Numbered from the stretch's first letter, positions 10,693 to 27,650 are shown. The stretch: DNA of 64,000 nucleotides from Parietaria judaica (GCA_954871525.1 OX940860.1:25762001-25826000); one strand, 5' to 3'. Program-made: numbers and translations. The notes: generated from the letters alone by a model not told the origin.

Positions 10693-12177
10693 TCTATATA
10701 TATATAAAAGCAAAATCTATCCACAATAAATTAGAGCCAAGGATTTGAGAATCCTCAATTTCTACAATTTTCACATTTCAGAATTTTTTTAAATGATTTA
10801 TTATCATTTATCAATTTAATGTAGTGAGATTAATGTATAATTTAAGTGTTATTTATTGAATTGAGTCGAATGGTAAGTGCAGTTTGGCATATTTTTTAAT
10901 ATTTGTAACCTATAAATATGTAGTCATATTAATTGTAACTAACGAATATGGCATTAACATCTGCACATTTATCTATTGCGCATTATTTGTTTATATTTCA
11001 CGAGGTATACAAACAGTTTTTTTCTTATATAATTGCTTTACTTTCTTTGTTAGACAACAACAGTAATCATAGATCTATTTCCTTAATTATTAATAAGTGA
11101 ATAAAAAATAAGTTACATGCATATTATGCATACGAATTACGAATTGACTGTGGCATTTACCTAATATTAAAATGCGTGTATATATATATATATATATATA
11201 TATATTAACATATCTAAGATTGCTCAATCCATTCTTTTTAATTCTGACAATTGAGATAAATTTTGAATATATATTTCTAATATTTTGAATGTGTGATTCT
11301 TCAGCAGGTTATGACACGACTTCAGCTGGTTATGACATGACGAATATTGCTCCAGGTCCAGTTGAGCATGATCATTTGCTCGGGAAATTTGCTTTTTAAG
11401 GTTTGTTTTATTGATTTTATTCATAATATGCATTGTGTTTTCAAAGTTTTGTCATTCTTCATGGTGTCACTCACTTTCGAGTGTGTCCATTTTCACCTTT
11501 TTTGTCTTTATTTTTATAAAGATTGTTTTTTGAACTTTTTTTTAATAATATTTAGTTATCGACTTTCTTTTTTCTTCCAAATAATGGTTTGTCTATTTGT
11601 TTCATTATTTGTTCCAAGTCTGATTCTCACTATTTTTGTACAGTTACAAGTTATTCAGCTTTATTTTATAATTATTATTATTATTATTATTTGTGTTTTA
11701 ATATCAATTTCTTATTTATTGATTTATTTTGAAAGAGAAAGTGGGTGGGAAAGTACCAGCTTATCTTTCAAAGTTGACATATTTGTTGACGGAAGATCGA
11801 AAGTATTAGCTAATCTTTTAAGAGAAAGTGTGAAAGTATTTCTTTTAAATAGAACATAATATAAAAAATACTAAATTTTTTAGTTAAAAATTATAATAAT
11901 ATTTAATCGCCACCGTAAATATATGTATTAATAAATAAATATGATTTTATATATAGAAAAACTATTTAGATACATAATTAAGCTCAAAATCAATTTTAAT
12001 TTTCTTTATGGGTTCACAATTAATGTTATTGAAGATTATATATCTTCATATATTATAAAAATCTATTTTAAATTTTTGATTGTGTGTTCTTTTAAATAGA
12101 ACATAATATAAAAATACTAAATTTTTTAGTTAAAAATTATAATAATATTTAATCGCCACGGTGCCGCCGGTCCACTA
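10693..12177 (+). mobile_element. Non-autonomous Helitron, about 1.5 kb
   Basis: It begins TCTATATATATATAAAAGC after an A and ends CCACTAG before a T, with a GC-rich hairpin (GGTGCCGCC region, about 12158-12170) just before the end. This fits Helitron 5'-TC, 3'-hairpin-CTRR and insertion between A and T. There is no RepHel domain; the longest frame (11347-11859) is T-rich and Phe/Ile-biased and looks non-coding. The last roughly 70 bases are duplicated internally (11844-11915 and about 12090-12160). It sits inside the LTR fragment and ends 113 bp upstream of the seryl-tRNA synthetase ATG. Confidence 0.65.
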
Positions 12178-12290
12178 GTAATTAATAATGAATAGAAATA
12201 ACCTGGTACGAAACAAAAGGTATTCTGAAACTAGGGTTTTATATTATATTCAGCTTCTTCTTCTTCATTCGGCGAGAGAAAGTTACGAAA

Positions 12291-16216
<3,926 letters not shown>

Positions 16217-17281
16217 GTTAAACATTTCCTACTCCTTACCTTCCATATCAAGTCTGTCTTTCGAATTATAATTGTGTGGTTAAGAGTTATTAAGCATCTT
16301 TTTTGCAGTACTTGTCTTGTTGGGTTTAGGCTTTGAGTTTTTGTTTTTACACTTATATTGTAAATACTCTCTTAGTTAAATTGTACCTATTGGATTAAAT
16401 CGTATAATTATCTCTTGTACTAGTTATTTGTCCTTGATTTTTTTAATTAATCATTTATGTTGTGTAGTCTGTCTTGTTCTCCTACATTTTCATTTAAAAT
16501 TTATCTCCCTTATAATTGACTATATATCATTCTTTTAATTCTTTTTTGACACGCTAATTTGTTTTTATTTTTTCAAAGTCATGTCTTATAGTTATCGGCC
16601 TATGTAATATGATTTACTTTTGGGGCAACTTAGGTAAAATTATATAAAATGCAGTCAACTGAAAAGAAAAGTATTCAAGTTCTTTTTATGGTCTGTATGG
16701 TGAAGTACCACAATAAAAATTAAAAAACCAGTAACCAGTGTGCGACTAGACATTTTCGTCGAATTGTTGTCTTTTTTTTACTAGGAGTTAGTAGTCAGCT
16801 TTGGTTGTTTTCACAAGTATCAGATACACATGATCATAAAGTATATACTAGTTATTAAATGACATTTTTCAATTCAATACTTTTATATATAGTGTCAATT
16901 GGAAATTGAACATAACAGTAACACGCTACCATCAAAAAATATTTTATTTTAATTAAAAGACAAATGAAAATTGAGTTAGACCCGCTAAGAAGACCAAGAA
17001 AATGACAAACTATCCAGATAATATCTATGTCCATAATTTTTATGCCACCATTTAGACTCTCGTTTTATAACGGGAATGTTTTTTTTTTCTTTTTTTCTTT
17101 TAAGGGATTATAAATGAGTATCGAGATTCTCCATAAATAACTTGTACTTAAATGTTCAATGACCTAATACATAATATTGTTCAACAAATGCATTGCGTTT
17201 CTCTTATGAGGAGACGTTGATAGAGTACTTCATAAATAATGGTGAGCCTAAGCGATTCTTTCAAGCGTTACCACTAAGCGA
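16217..17281. other. SerRS 3' flank and intergenic DNA
   Basis: T-rich 3' UTR-like sequence with several TTGTAAATA and AATAAA-like signals to about 16450, then AT-rich sequence. No further gene is seen. Confidence 0.4.
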
Positions 17282-18029
17282 AATAATTATCCGCCATCCG
17301 CTAATCGCAACCATATCCTATTCGCTCCGCTACGAATTATCCGCATATTTATCCATTTTTAATCAGCCGCTTAATATGGTTATGGATATCCGCAACTGCT
17401 TTATAGAATTGGATTGGTTAATGGTTATATTTTTCAGTTTAAATTGGATATCCGCTTTAACCGCAACCAGTTTTAAAAATAAAAAATAAATATATACTAA
17501 TAATTATATATCCTTTATTTTATTTTGTTAGTGCTTAAATGTTGTTGGATGTTATTGGTTAGTGCTTAGTGTCGTTTATTATATACATCCCTAATCCCTA
17601 TTCCCTTATATTAAACCTAGGTAGGTTATTCACTTATTTAAGTTTTTTAAAAAAAAAAATTCTTTGTGACAGAAAAATGTTGTATATCTTTTTGTGGTCT
17701 TTTATGTCATAAAAATATTAGAGTGTGTTAATAGTTTGGTTTGGTTAGTTATGAAATATTATTTATGACATTTTTTAAAGTTTATGTTTCACTATTCCTG
17801 CTATATTTTTATGTATGATGTATTTGTTTTTTCACTAACAAAATTAATTGGATAATATCCGCTATCTGCTTTAAATTAACCAATTCGGTCCGCTAACCGC
17901 TAACCGCATTTCAAGTGGATAATTGAAAAATAAAATGGTTAGTGGATACAATTATTTTATATCCACATATGTGGATACGGTTGGTCAACTTGCCCATATC
18001 CTATCATATCTTATCCAGTTTCACCCCTA
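17282..18029. mobile_element. hAT-like element rich in ATCCGC/GCGGAT motifs (candidate)
   Basis: The ends are dense in ATCCGC, CCGCTAACCGC and GTGGATA motifs, and the right end GTTTCACCCCTA matches the TAGGGGTG terminus of other elements here. The octamer CTAAGCGA flanks both limits (17274-17281 and 18030-18037), but the left terminus does not show the matching inverted repeat, so the left boundary may be wrong or the end lost. No coding frame. Confidence 0.45.
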
Positions 18030-18910
18030 CTAAGCGACAATGAATACAAAAAATTTGTAAGTTATTACAACTATCAATATCCAAAATCAAACCAAAATCA
18101 CCTGAAAGAATTGAAATGAAACTCGGGAAAAAAAAAAGTAACCAGAATTACTCTCATAAAAAAGGCGAACAAACTAATTATTGATTGAGAAAATCCCTGA
18201 AAACTCATAAAAAGAAACTAGAAAGCACATAAAATTAAGCTTACGACAATTTTGAATATAAAATCCGGTAAGTAATAATTGGAATGAACCCGAAAAATGT
18301 TAAAAGGCTAAATAAATGAAAAACTATGCTCAAGGATAAAATGTACAAAATCATAAACAATTACGTAATACTTACAATCCACGACTAAAACCGGGATATA
18401 AGAAAATCACTCAGAAGCGATAAAATTATACTTGATTGAAGAAATCCCCCTGAAAAATAACCAAAAAGAAAACCAAATCAAAATCACCGGAAAAGATTGA
18501 GCGGAACACCGAGAATAAAGAAACTAATTAATCGAAAAACGTGACGACCTAATTCTTAATTGAAAAAATCCCAATGATAAATCAATACCAAGAATCAAAC
18601 CAAACTGACGCGAGAAAATCGAAACAAAACTCCGGAAAAATAATGAAAAAGGCAAGAAAATAGAATCTCGCGGCTTAAATAGAAACTAAACAGTGCTAAA
18701 AAATAAAATTTACAAACCATAAACAATTACGTAAAACATAAAATCCATGACTTAAACTAAGAAATAAGAAACTCATAGAGAAAACTACGAACCTAAACTT
18801 GATTGAAGAAATTCCCCTCTAAAATCGACCATAGGAAATTCCCCTGTATCTACTCTGCCCATTGTTTGATTATGTTTATATTTCAAATCATAATAATAGA
18901 CTACTAAACT
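18030..18910. repeat. Diverged tandem repeats, A-rich
   Basis: Three to four diverged copies of a roughly 210-270 base unit. The markers are CTTGATTGAAGAAATCCCC and CAAACCAAAATCACC-like blocks near 18080, 18470, 18600 and 18800. No gene is seen. Confidence 0.5.
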
Positions 18911-19026
18911 GTTTTCTAATTTGGAAAAACAAAAGTTAAAATGTCAATGGACGCTATAGTCCTGCGATGTTTTCTAATTTGGAAAAACAAAAGTTAAAAT
19001 GTCAATGGACGCTATAGTCCTGCGAT
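18911..19026. repeat. Perfect 58-bp tandem duplication
   Basis: Two identical 58-base copies (18911-18968 and 18969-19026), each starting GTTTTCTAATTTGG and ending AGTCCTGCGAT. The identity implies a recent slip or unequal exchange. Confidence 0.9.
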
Positions 19027-19090
19027 GGCAAGGCAGAAGCTGTTATGAAACTGATGTCATTCATTTTTCGATAAAACTACCTGTCTACTC

Positions 19091-19642
19091 CTAATCGTAT
19101 ATGTTGGTTTCCTCGTAACTCAGTGGAATTTCTTGAATCGAATTCGTACCGAATACTGCGCCAAGCGAACCCGCACCCACGCCGACGCCGCGCTCAGCCA
19201 CCGTCGCACCAGGCGCAACGCCGCCACGCTCCACCGCAACAGACGACGCCGATGAGCCTATCTTAGTCGAACCCGCCACTCTGTGGACCCTGCTGCACGC
19301 GCCAACGCACGTCACACAAAAGCTCCCGCGTGCGCCAACACCGAGCGCGCTCTCCACCGCGCCACACGCCACGCCAACCGCCGCGGCTAGCCTAGACACC
19401 GCCGACGCACCTCCGCCACTCACCTCTGCCGTGCCACGAGCTACCATGCAGCCTGCCTCTACGCCGAGGGCCACGTCGTCCATGAGCCCACCTAGGCTGA
19501 GTTCGGCCTCCTCTACGATGCTCGCCGGGAATTCGATTCCCACGCCATCACCTTTATCGAAGATATCCTCAAGGCTCAACAACCAATCGTCCATGCTCGA
19601 CGGAGCACCATCAATGGCGACCGGAGTTTCTTCCACATACAT
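19091..19642 (-). CDS. Unrecognised GC-rich ORF, 183 codons
   Basis: A GC-rich island in AT-rich DNA holds an uninterrupted minus-strand frame. The N-terminal third (ETPVAIDGAPSSMDDWLLSL, then EDIFDKGDGVGIEF) is acidic and could be real. The rest is Ala/Gly/Val-rich with low complexity and cysteines at irregular spacing. No domain, signal peptide or membrane segment is clear. The start ATG at 19642 is the first in frame, and a stop follows IYD. I do not recognise the family. It may be a captured gene piece, a transposon remnant or a compositional accident; the plus strand is also partly open here. Confidence 0.25.
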   Translation of the reverse strand: MYVEETPVAIDGAPSSMDDWLLSLEDIFDKGDGVGIEFPASIVEEAELSLGGLMDDVALGVEAGCMVARGTAEVSGGGASAVSRLAAAVGVACGAVESALGVGARGSFCVTCVGACSRVHRVAGSTKIGSSASSVAVERGGVAPGATVAERGVGVGAGSLGAVFGTNSIQEIPLSYEETNIYD

Positions 19643-19821
19643 AAAAAAACAGTCCGGTGAAATGATAAGCTTACCAAACTCATGGAACTTTTATGAGGTA
19701 AAATCCTAATATTCTCTCTTATTTTCACTCATTAATTTCGAATTCTCTAAAGCCCACACAAGCCAAAACTCGCACAAACTAGACCCACAAAGCTTATGTT
19801 TGATTTTTAAATGGCCAAAAA

Positions 19822-20400
19822 GGGTATGCAAAATAACCGGTAACCGAATTTTAAATCCGTAACTGAAAATTATCCGGTTTAAAATAACCGTAACCGAATT
19901 GTTTTAGAAACAGGTTAAGGTTAACTGTATCCGGTTTCAAACATGATAAGATTTCAGGTTATTTATTTTTTAAAACAGATTATTTTTGTAACCGGTGTTT
20001 ATAACAGGTTTTAATATTAATTTTTTATGTAAATATTTTAAAATTAAACTAAGTAGGGTTACTTCTCTCTTCAATCAAAAGTCTCATTGACTTCTTGGAT
20101 TATTTATAATTTTTGTACTTTTTGGATCTATGTTTTGGATCATTATGTTTCTTGTTGGACTGGGTTTTTTTTTTTTTTTTTTGCGATTTATTTTGGACCG
20201 ATATGTGTTATTGTTGCGATAAAATGTGTTGAATGCTATGTTTAGAAATAAAAAACAGGTTAAAGTTATTAAAACAAGTTTATAAGAATTTGATAACCGG
20301 AAATTAGGTTAACCGAATTCCGCTTAACCGGTTTTAAAAATAGGTTAAGATTATTAAAACATGGTAAGATTATTAAAAATGTAATCTTAAAAATAGGTTA
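19822..20400. mobile_element. hAT-like element rich in AACCGG motifs (truncated)
   Basis: It starts near AAGGGTATGCAAAATAACCGGT and carries many AACCGG, AACCGTAACCG and GGTTAA motifs at both ends with a plain AT-rich centre. The right terminal repeat is not seen; the segment runs into a Helitron-like 3' end. Confidence 0.5.
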
Positions 20401-20430
20401 AGATTATTATAGGCGCGGTCCATCCACTAA
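20401..20430 (+). mobile_element. Helitron 3' end-like sequence
   Basis: GGCGCGGTCCATCCACTAA followed by TATATAT is the same terminus as at 8077-8093 except CTAA instead of CTAG, which still fits CTRR. The matching 5' end was not found. Confidence 0.45.
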
Positions 20431-23400
20431 TATATATGTGGGGCATTTAATACAAATGTGGGGTTTCATTCTTTTATCTCTCATCCTCCCCCAGTTGGTA
20501 ATACTCGACGAAGTCCATTCCGTAATGTTTTACATTTTTTTTTCTCGCGGTTGGTTTTTTGTTTTCATGGTCATCTTCCAATCTCCTTTGCCTTATCAGA
20601 TGGTCCGGCTGAATAGCCTAATTCACACCATGGTCCATAGTCATACTCCATATAACCATGTAATTAATTTAATTAATTCAGTGGATTGTTATCTTATTAT
20701 ATTTGTCCATTTTGTTTCTTCGATTAGTCTCAGTTATATATATATATTGGTTGTTTAGTTTGACTATCAAAGTTAGGAATCTACGGTTCAATTGCTTAGA
20801 GAAAAAAAGTTTTGCAACCATTGTTTGAGAAAATTATAATGAATTTTTTATTATTTTCTTTATATGTAAGGAACGGAGGATTGCATAATGATAAATTTTA
20901 AGATAGTAAACGCAACAAAAGACTTTCTTTGTTTTTTAAGCAATTGTAAAAAATTCTCACTGCACACTATTTTTTTTCTTCAATTGATTTCATTTGAAAT
21001 AGGTGAAACATGCTCTTTTTATTTTTATTTTTTTGACTACTTTGTGATTCTTGCGTTTATGTTTCTACTATTTCTTAGAATATCGAATGCTAAAACAGAT
21101 TAGATATTTCAACTTTCAATTACTAATTACTATTGATTTACGACTTTTTGATGCTATAGTTTTGTTTCCATACTGTAAACAACTGATTCTTTAATTTTGT
21201 TTACACTTAATATACATACTTTGAAGTTGTAAAATATCACCTATGCCATCTCAGAAACCACGGTGCAAATCTACTGAATATAAAAGAAGGAAACACCAAG
21301 TGATTACCGATCTATAAAGTAAAGATCTTAACATTTGTTTTTTTTTTTTTTTTTTTTTAGAATTTGTAAAATTTTACCAATCATATTGTGGACAATAGCA
21401 CAAGTTATTGAGATTTCTTATTTTTAAAATAATGTTGTGGATAACTTATTGAGATTTTTCTTTTTAGTATTTATAATTTTGTATCGTGTAATTACTTTAT
21501 ATATTGTTTCTATTGTATTAACTATGCAAACAAAAAGTCATTATTATTGCACTATTTACTTATTGCATTATATCAATTTATATATAGAGAGAGATTTACT
21601 ATGCGCACAAAACGTTTATTGGTTTTAGTTGCAGGTTTTCTAGAATAAATGAGGTCATAAAGGCGATTTATTCTAATGGACAACTTTGTTTTCACAAATT
21701 ATCGTGTTTGAGTGTTACTACTTGTTTGTTATCTTAATTTACTCATATTTTGCTGTAAAAATTGTTCAAGCCTTACTTATGATTTTATTTGCGTGACTTA
21801 TATAATAACTCAGTAAATATTGTTTAGGCCTTACTCATTGTCATTTGGCTATAATATCTGGATAATGCTATTGGGGTATTAACAACTACTATTTAGGATA
21901 ACAAACTTTGAATTTTAAATTTCGTGTACCTTCTTTTAAGAATGATATGTGAAATATGAAGTGTACTGTTGAAATATGAAGAGCCCGTCTAACATGAAGT
22001 GTTTGGCCTTGAATGCAATTGTTAAAAGTTCAAACACACTCATCTGGGGTTTACTTATAAAAAAGGAAGAGAGACGAGGAGTCACACCCGATTGTCGAGA
22101 GAAAAGAGGTTTGTACTTTGTATAGTCTCTATTTTACGTTTTATTATTTACATTGTCTTTGTATGTTATGTGCACTTTATAAATCTAATACAACTATTTT
22201 TTTAATGTTCTTTCTAACGATATTATTTTATTTAAGCTCTCATGGAGAATTTTCACTATTATTATGAACATATGATGTCGGGAGAAAGAAAGTATTGCTT
22301 TGTGTCCATCGAATTCAGCGATCATGAAGGGCTTGGTAACTATTTTCGAGGGGAGCAACATGGATTCATGTTACTATTTTTTTTCTTCTATTTTTCTCTC
22401 TTTTTGGATATTGTTCTACGGTTTCGTTACTACTCATTTTGTGTTTAGTTATATACATTATTTTTTGTCATGTGTATCTTTGCAAGTTTATATATGAAAT
22501 AAACAGAGAAAATCACGCTTAGTTAATTTGCTATTTGTTTTAAAATTATTTTCTTTATTCAATAATTCGAAAGGTGAACTAATATGTTTATTAAGTTAGA
22601 TAAGAAAATTATGAAAGACGGTTGATATGATTATGAGAATAAACTAATTAGAAGAGTTACTTGGATAAATGGACTGTTTCGTCACCCAAATTCCTCTAAA
22701 TGTTTGCATTAATGCTTAGAGTTAATGCTTGAAAAAATCGCTGAGCTTCACCATCACCTATGATTTTGAATTATAATGTGTCATTTAATTATAAGCCACT
22801 TAAAGAGATTCTTGGTGAAGAAAAAAAAAATCATTCGCATTACAAATGAGAGTCTAAATAAGTTATGGGCATAGAACTTGAGATGTATCCTTTTAACTGT
22901 TAAAATCAATTATTTTTCATGGACGTAACTAATTAACTACTCAATGAGCTGGATCAAGAGGTTCGTCTCCCTTTTTGTTTCTACTCCCGGTCTGAAAATT
23001 TCTTTTAATATCTGATTTTATGATTGAGATTGTGGAGATATATATCTTATTGCCTTCTTATTTTATGATATGTTGGCTTATTAATAATTTGTAATCATCT
23101 TAGAAAAAACACGTTAGTTCTGATTAGAATACCCTTGGCTTTATACTCTGTTGTTTTTAGATGTTTTCTTACGGATCCCATGAGTTCATCAAGCTATCAA
23201 ATATATCAAGCTATCAAATATAAAATGGGCAGATTATTAGTTATAATATTAATGAAGAACTCATGAAATGTCAAACCCTAAACCCTAAAGCCAAACCAAC
23301 CCATAGTTTCGTCAAAATACTTACAAAATCTGAGTCAAAACCATAACCAAGTATTGTTAACGATTTACATAAGAATGAAAAAAAAAACGAACACAATGTT

Positions 23401-23437
23401 TCGTAAATAAATTTACATTAAAAAGGGTCATCCAAAC
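20431..23437. other. AT-rich intergenic DNA, no gene seen
   Basis: Three kilobases of AT-rich sequence. The short frames (20438-20758, 20888-21103, 22242-22497 and others) are Phe/Leu/Tyr-rich products of T-rich DNA, with no recognisable domain. A telomere-like AAACCCTAAACCCTAAAG lies near 23275-23292. A promoter-like CTTATAAAAAAGG occurs near 22055, but no convincing gene follows. Confidence 0.4.
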
Positions 23438-24152
23438 TGTTGAATCATGATTTCGATTTCATTATTTATTATTCATGATTCTGTGTTGGCCTATTTATGG
23501 AAAGTTATTGTCATATCTGTCGTCATAACAGCTGTGATATTTCAGACAAGTCTTTAAGATGAACATGTCCAGGTTCATCCTCAATCAAGGTCTGATTGAG
23601 TCAATCTCTCCCTGCATTGATTGAGGAATTATGTGTTGGATTAAATTATGAAGATTGCACGTGATTCCTATGATTGGAGAGTATCAATGAGCTTATTTTG
23701 TCATCAAGACATGAATATATGATTGAAAAAGCTCCTATAAGTCCCAGCTAATGAGGTCCAATTTCGTTAGCACTTATAGAGAAATTCTCAAAAACCTTCG
23801 GGAGAAGTCAATCAGCAATTCACGAGTGAAGTGGAGAAGGACGGGACGTTCGTAGCTGATTGTATGCAAGGGGATCTTGCCTTTCATCAAGAGTTCACGT
23901 GCTGGATGTCAAAGCTGTTGGTGCAACAACAAGGGGGAGTTTCCTTTGTATGCTTTGGGTCCATATGATTTACTGTTTGTAATCATCTCTTGTAGCTCTT
24001 GGTTGATTAATCTGGGTGAGTGCCCCGCAGAAGTAGTGACAAGAAGTCCGAACTACGTTACCAAAAAGTATGGGTGTTCCTTTACTTTTTCCGCACTCGC
24101 TTTTCCTATCATTCACGATTATCACGTCATATTATTTGTGTACGTCTTAACA
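23438..24152 (+). mobile_element. Copia 5' LTR, 715 bp
   Basis: It starts TGTTGAATCATG and ends CGTCTTAACA, with TG...CA ends. It is followed two bases later by TGGTATCAGAGC, the initiator-tRNA-Met primer-binding site typical of plant Copia elements. No second LTR is found within the next 3 kb, so no age can be estimated from LTR divergence. Confidence 0.8.
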
Positions 24153-24154
24153 AT

Positions 24155-24166
24155 TGGTATCAGAGC
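24155..24166 (+). promoter_or_regulatory. Retrotransposon primer-binding site (tRNA-Met)
   Basis: TGGTATCAGAGC, complementary to the 3' end of plant initiator methionine tRNA. It is where minus-strand DNA synthesis would have begun. Confidence 0.85.
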
Positions 24167-24232
24167 AGGTACACTTAACGTTTGCTTTGGTTTCAGAGAA
24201 AGCGTGAAAAGATCTGCTAGACCATTTTCAAA

Positions 24233-25587
24233 ATGGAATCTAGAGAAACTGCTGGAATTGTGAGGCCTCCTATACTGGATGGTTTGAACTACTCTTATTG
24301 GAAAGACAGAATGATCATCTACATTCAATCATTTGATGGCAACGCATGGCCTAGTATTGTTGATGGGTGGACTGCTCTTGTCACTGTCGTCAATGGTGTC
24401 GCGACACCAAAGCCCCTTGCAAGCTGGGATGCTGCTGACAAAGAATCCTCTCGGGCTAATTCTAGAGCCCTCAACGCCATTGTGTCTGCAATAGATGAGA
24501 GACAATTCAACCAGATGGCCATCTGCACAACTGCTAAACATGCGTGGGAATGTCTCCAACTTCTTCATGAAGGAACTGATACTGTTAGAGCCTCCAAGGG
24601 ACAACATCTTGCATCTCAATTTGAAAATCTGAAAATGGAGGAGAATAAATCTGTTTCTGACTTCAACGCTCGATTACAAGAACTTGCAAATCAAGCCTCT
24701 CGTCTTGGAAAAGGATATTTTGATGCTGAATTGATATGGAAGACCCTAAAATCTCTTCCCAAAAATTTTCTTCCAAAGATCTCTGATTCTCTGCCATAGA
24801 GAAAAACAAGAAGATTGAGACCGTGACCATGGCATAATTGATGGGCATCTTGAAGACCTTTGAACTGAATCATCATGAATTCAATCAGGAGAAAAGTCTT
24901 GCATTCCATTCATCCATTGCTGATCCAGGTAATGATGATTCAAATATTGATGATCTTGTTGTACTAACAAAAAAATTTGGCAGAGAGTTAAAGAAATTCT
25001 GTACAAAGAACCATCGCTCCAAAGAAGGCCATAAATCAATAACGAATCAGAAGAACAACTCTGAAGATTCATCAAGATCTATCAAAGGAGTAAAATGTCA
25101 GGAATGCGAAGGCTATGGTAACTACCAAAATGAATGTATCAACACCGTAATGAAGCAAAGATCCAAGTCATCCCACACAACCACCAGTGACGATGATTCT
25201 GATGATGAAGATGAGGAAAATAACGAGAAAGATGGTTTGGTCAATCACTTTGTGGCGCTTACAAGCTCTCTCGGAAGCTACCTTTCTGATGGTGAAGATG
25301 GTGGTGCACCAAAAGATGCGGATGTTCAAGAACTTTACCACACAATGTTCAAAAAATGGATTTAGGTATGCAAACAAAATTCAAAAGTTCTGGATGAAAA
25401 TTTGTCACTAACCATGCAGGTTGAAGAATACAAGAAGGAAAATGGGTCTCTAAAAGAAGAATTGAGTGTCTCAAAAAGTTCGAATGATGAACTCATTCAC
25501 AATCTCACCGAAAAAGATCTCAAAATCAAATCACTTGTAGATATTAACAAAAAGTTTCAATGGAGACTTTCAATGAAAAAAATATGA
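24233..25587 (+). pseudogene. Copia-type gag, broken
   Basis: Start codon and opening MESRETAGIVRPPILDGLNY, then WECLQLLHEGT and FNARLQELANQASRLGKGYF, are typical of the plant Copia capsid (UBN2-like) domain. The first frame stops at 24797-24799. Coding continues in another frame, with a further in-frame TAA at about 24832 and another stop at 25363-25365. Downstream lies a zinc-knuckle remnant CQECEGYGNYQNEC, in which the His of C-X2-C-X4-H-X4-C is Asn. Then come an acidic stretch and a coiled-coil-like segment (KKENGSLKEELSVSKS). No protease, integrase, reverse transcriptase or 3' LTR follows, so the element is a truncated 5' remnant that cannot move by itself. Confidence 0.85.
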
Positions 25588-27643
25588 ACAAAGTATTTCA
25601 ATGTAGACTTTCAGTCGTAAATATACGTTCAAACGAAATAATAATTGCCAATGAATATGCATAAATATACTCACCAATGAATCGTGCGAAGGCTTACAAT
25701 GGAGCGAAAGAAAGCTTGAGATGGATGCGTTCTATCCTCAAGAGAACAAAAATGGTTCTGCAAATAAAAATGGCGAAAAAGAGCAGATAATTGATTTGAT
25801 TTTAATTTTGTTTTTAAATATTGATTAAACGTGATCAGTACATGATTATCCAACATGTACTGATTAATAGGAATAAAAAAAAAGATTTAGATTTTAATGG
25901 TCAAAGTAGGGAATATTCAATGTGATCAGTAAATGATTAACAAAAATATTACTAATTAATAGGGGAGATTTGTTTTAGTTTGCATACTTTTAAGGATTTT
26001 TTTTAATTAAAAATAAAAACGAATTATAAAAATTAAACGTCATTTTATTTTATGAATTAGAAAGGCAATTTAGTTCACACTTCAATTTTTTGATAGTTAT
26101 GATTACCATAATTAGAAATGAGCATTTTTTTTTTAAACATTGAGTCATAAATGGGTATTTGCCTCATTTACCCTAATATTAATGGGCATTAAATAATTGG
26201 ACTAAAATGAAACAGGAGGAAGACATCTAAATTTTTTATCCAAATTTACTAATGGTAGATTTTCCCCACTTCGCAAAGTGCGGTTTAATCGGATTTTGTT
26301 TTAATATTAGTTGTGAATTGTAGGTAGTATAATTTGACTATGTGTGCTTATTAATATTTTTTTTAGATTTATTTAATTTTTGGTTGAGTTCTAAAATATT
26401 AATTTTCAGTTATAGTAGTGAATTGTAATCCTCTAATATATTTAAAGTTTGGGTCAAGTTTTGTTCGAAGATTTGATTTTTATTTATTGTATTTGTTTTG
26501 TTGATTTTATAGGAATTTTTTCAATCAAGAATAAATATATTGTTTTTAGATAAAATCCTTATTTTACAAACTTTTGCTTCAATTTTAATCGTGAATGGTA
26601 AGTAATAATTTGATTGTGTATGCTTATTCTAAATTTTGGACATATATAGATTTTTGCCGATATTTTCTTATTTCCCGAAATTTGGTTATACATTTTAGTA
26701 AATAAATGTCAAGGAATTAATTTTTAATATTTTTTTTCATGTATTTTTTTAATCTGTTATCTTTTTGTCATTTTTTGGGTTTGGAAGAATTATTAATTAC
26801 CGAATTTTGGTTTCACCTTTTCGATGAGATTCTTATATATCGGTTTTTTTCGTTTAAATTTTTAGAAGAATTGATTTTTGGACATTACTTTTACTGATTT
26901 TTCAAGAATTTTATCGCTCCAACAAACAATTATATAAAAACTATAATATAAACAAATTACAGAAGTACAAAAGACACTAGCACGAATAGATGTATAAGTT
27001 GTGTCTTGACGTTTTATTACTTGACTAATATATTAAAAAAACATTATATGTCGTTTTAGTTCTCTAACATATGGGACTATTGCTATTAAATTAATGCAGA
27101 AATTGTTAAATAATTTTACTTACCATATTTTTTATATTATTTCATTGTCCTTTACATCGACTTATAATTTTCTCAACCATTTACTTAAAACATTTTGAAA
27201 TACATGTATGCCCGTTGACGTAAATTTTTAATCAAAATATCCAATTCAAAAAAATTATACAAATTTTACGAACGATTATTTTTCGCCACCATTCCACTAG
27301 TTTAGAGAAATAAAGCAATAATTGTTCATTTGTTCTATTGTGAATTTAATAGACAAATGGCATTTTCGTTCTGTATTCTGTCCTAAGTCCTAATCCTCGA
27401 TATCACTCTAATTATAAAAAAGCAATTTATTAAATTTATAAAATAATTGAGTGTTCGAGTTTATAAAAAATTTGGTGCACGATCCATAATATAAAACATT
27501 TGTTACTTATTTTTTACATGCAAATTTGGTATTGTAACTTCTAAGAGCTTCACATTTTTGTATCCTCCAAAATATATAGAAATATAATTATCAAAATTAC
27601 TACTAAATTTTATTTCTGGCATTTGATGTCGTATACGATATGC
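25588..27643. other. AT-rich intergenic DNA, no gene seen
   Basis: No coding region is recognisable. A CCACTAG at 27294-27300 faintly resembles a Helitron 3' end but lacks a good hairpin. Confidence 0.4.
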
Positions 27644-27650
27644 TATATAA
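27644..27650 (+). promoter_or_regulatory. Probable TATA box of the ECM29 gene
   Basis: TATATAA, 66 bases before the ECM29 ATG, followed by a pyrimidine-rich (CT)n leader at 27690-27705. Confidence 0.5.

Noticed and set aside
11347..11859. 170-codon plus-strand ORF
   Set aside because: Phe/Ile/Leu-rich product of T-rich DNA inside the Helitron, with an (ATT)n run coding poly-Ile and no domain.
20438..22497. Several 60-106 codon ORFs
   Set aside because: Biased T-rich frames with no motifs or convincing promoter-exon structure.
23275..23292. Telomere-like AAACCCTAAACCCTAAAG
   Set aside because: Only two and a half units, common by chance and in plant promoters. Not evidence of a former telomere.
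27297..27300. CTAG resembling a Helitron 3' end
   Set aside because: No GC hairpin before it and no matching 5' end.
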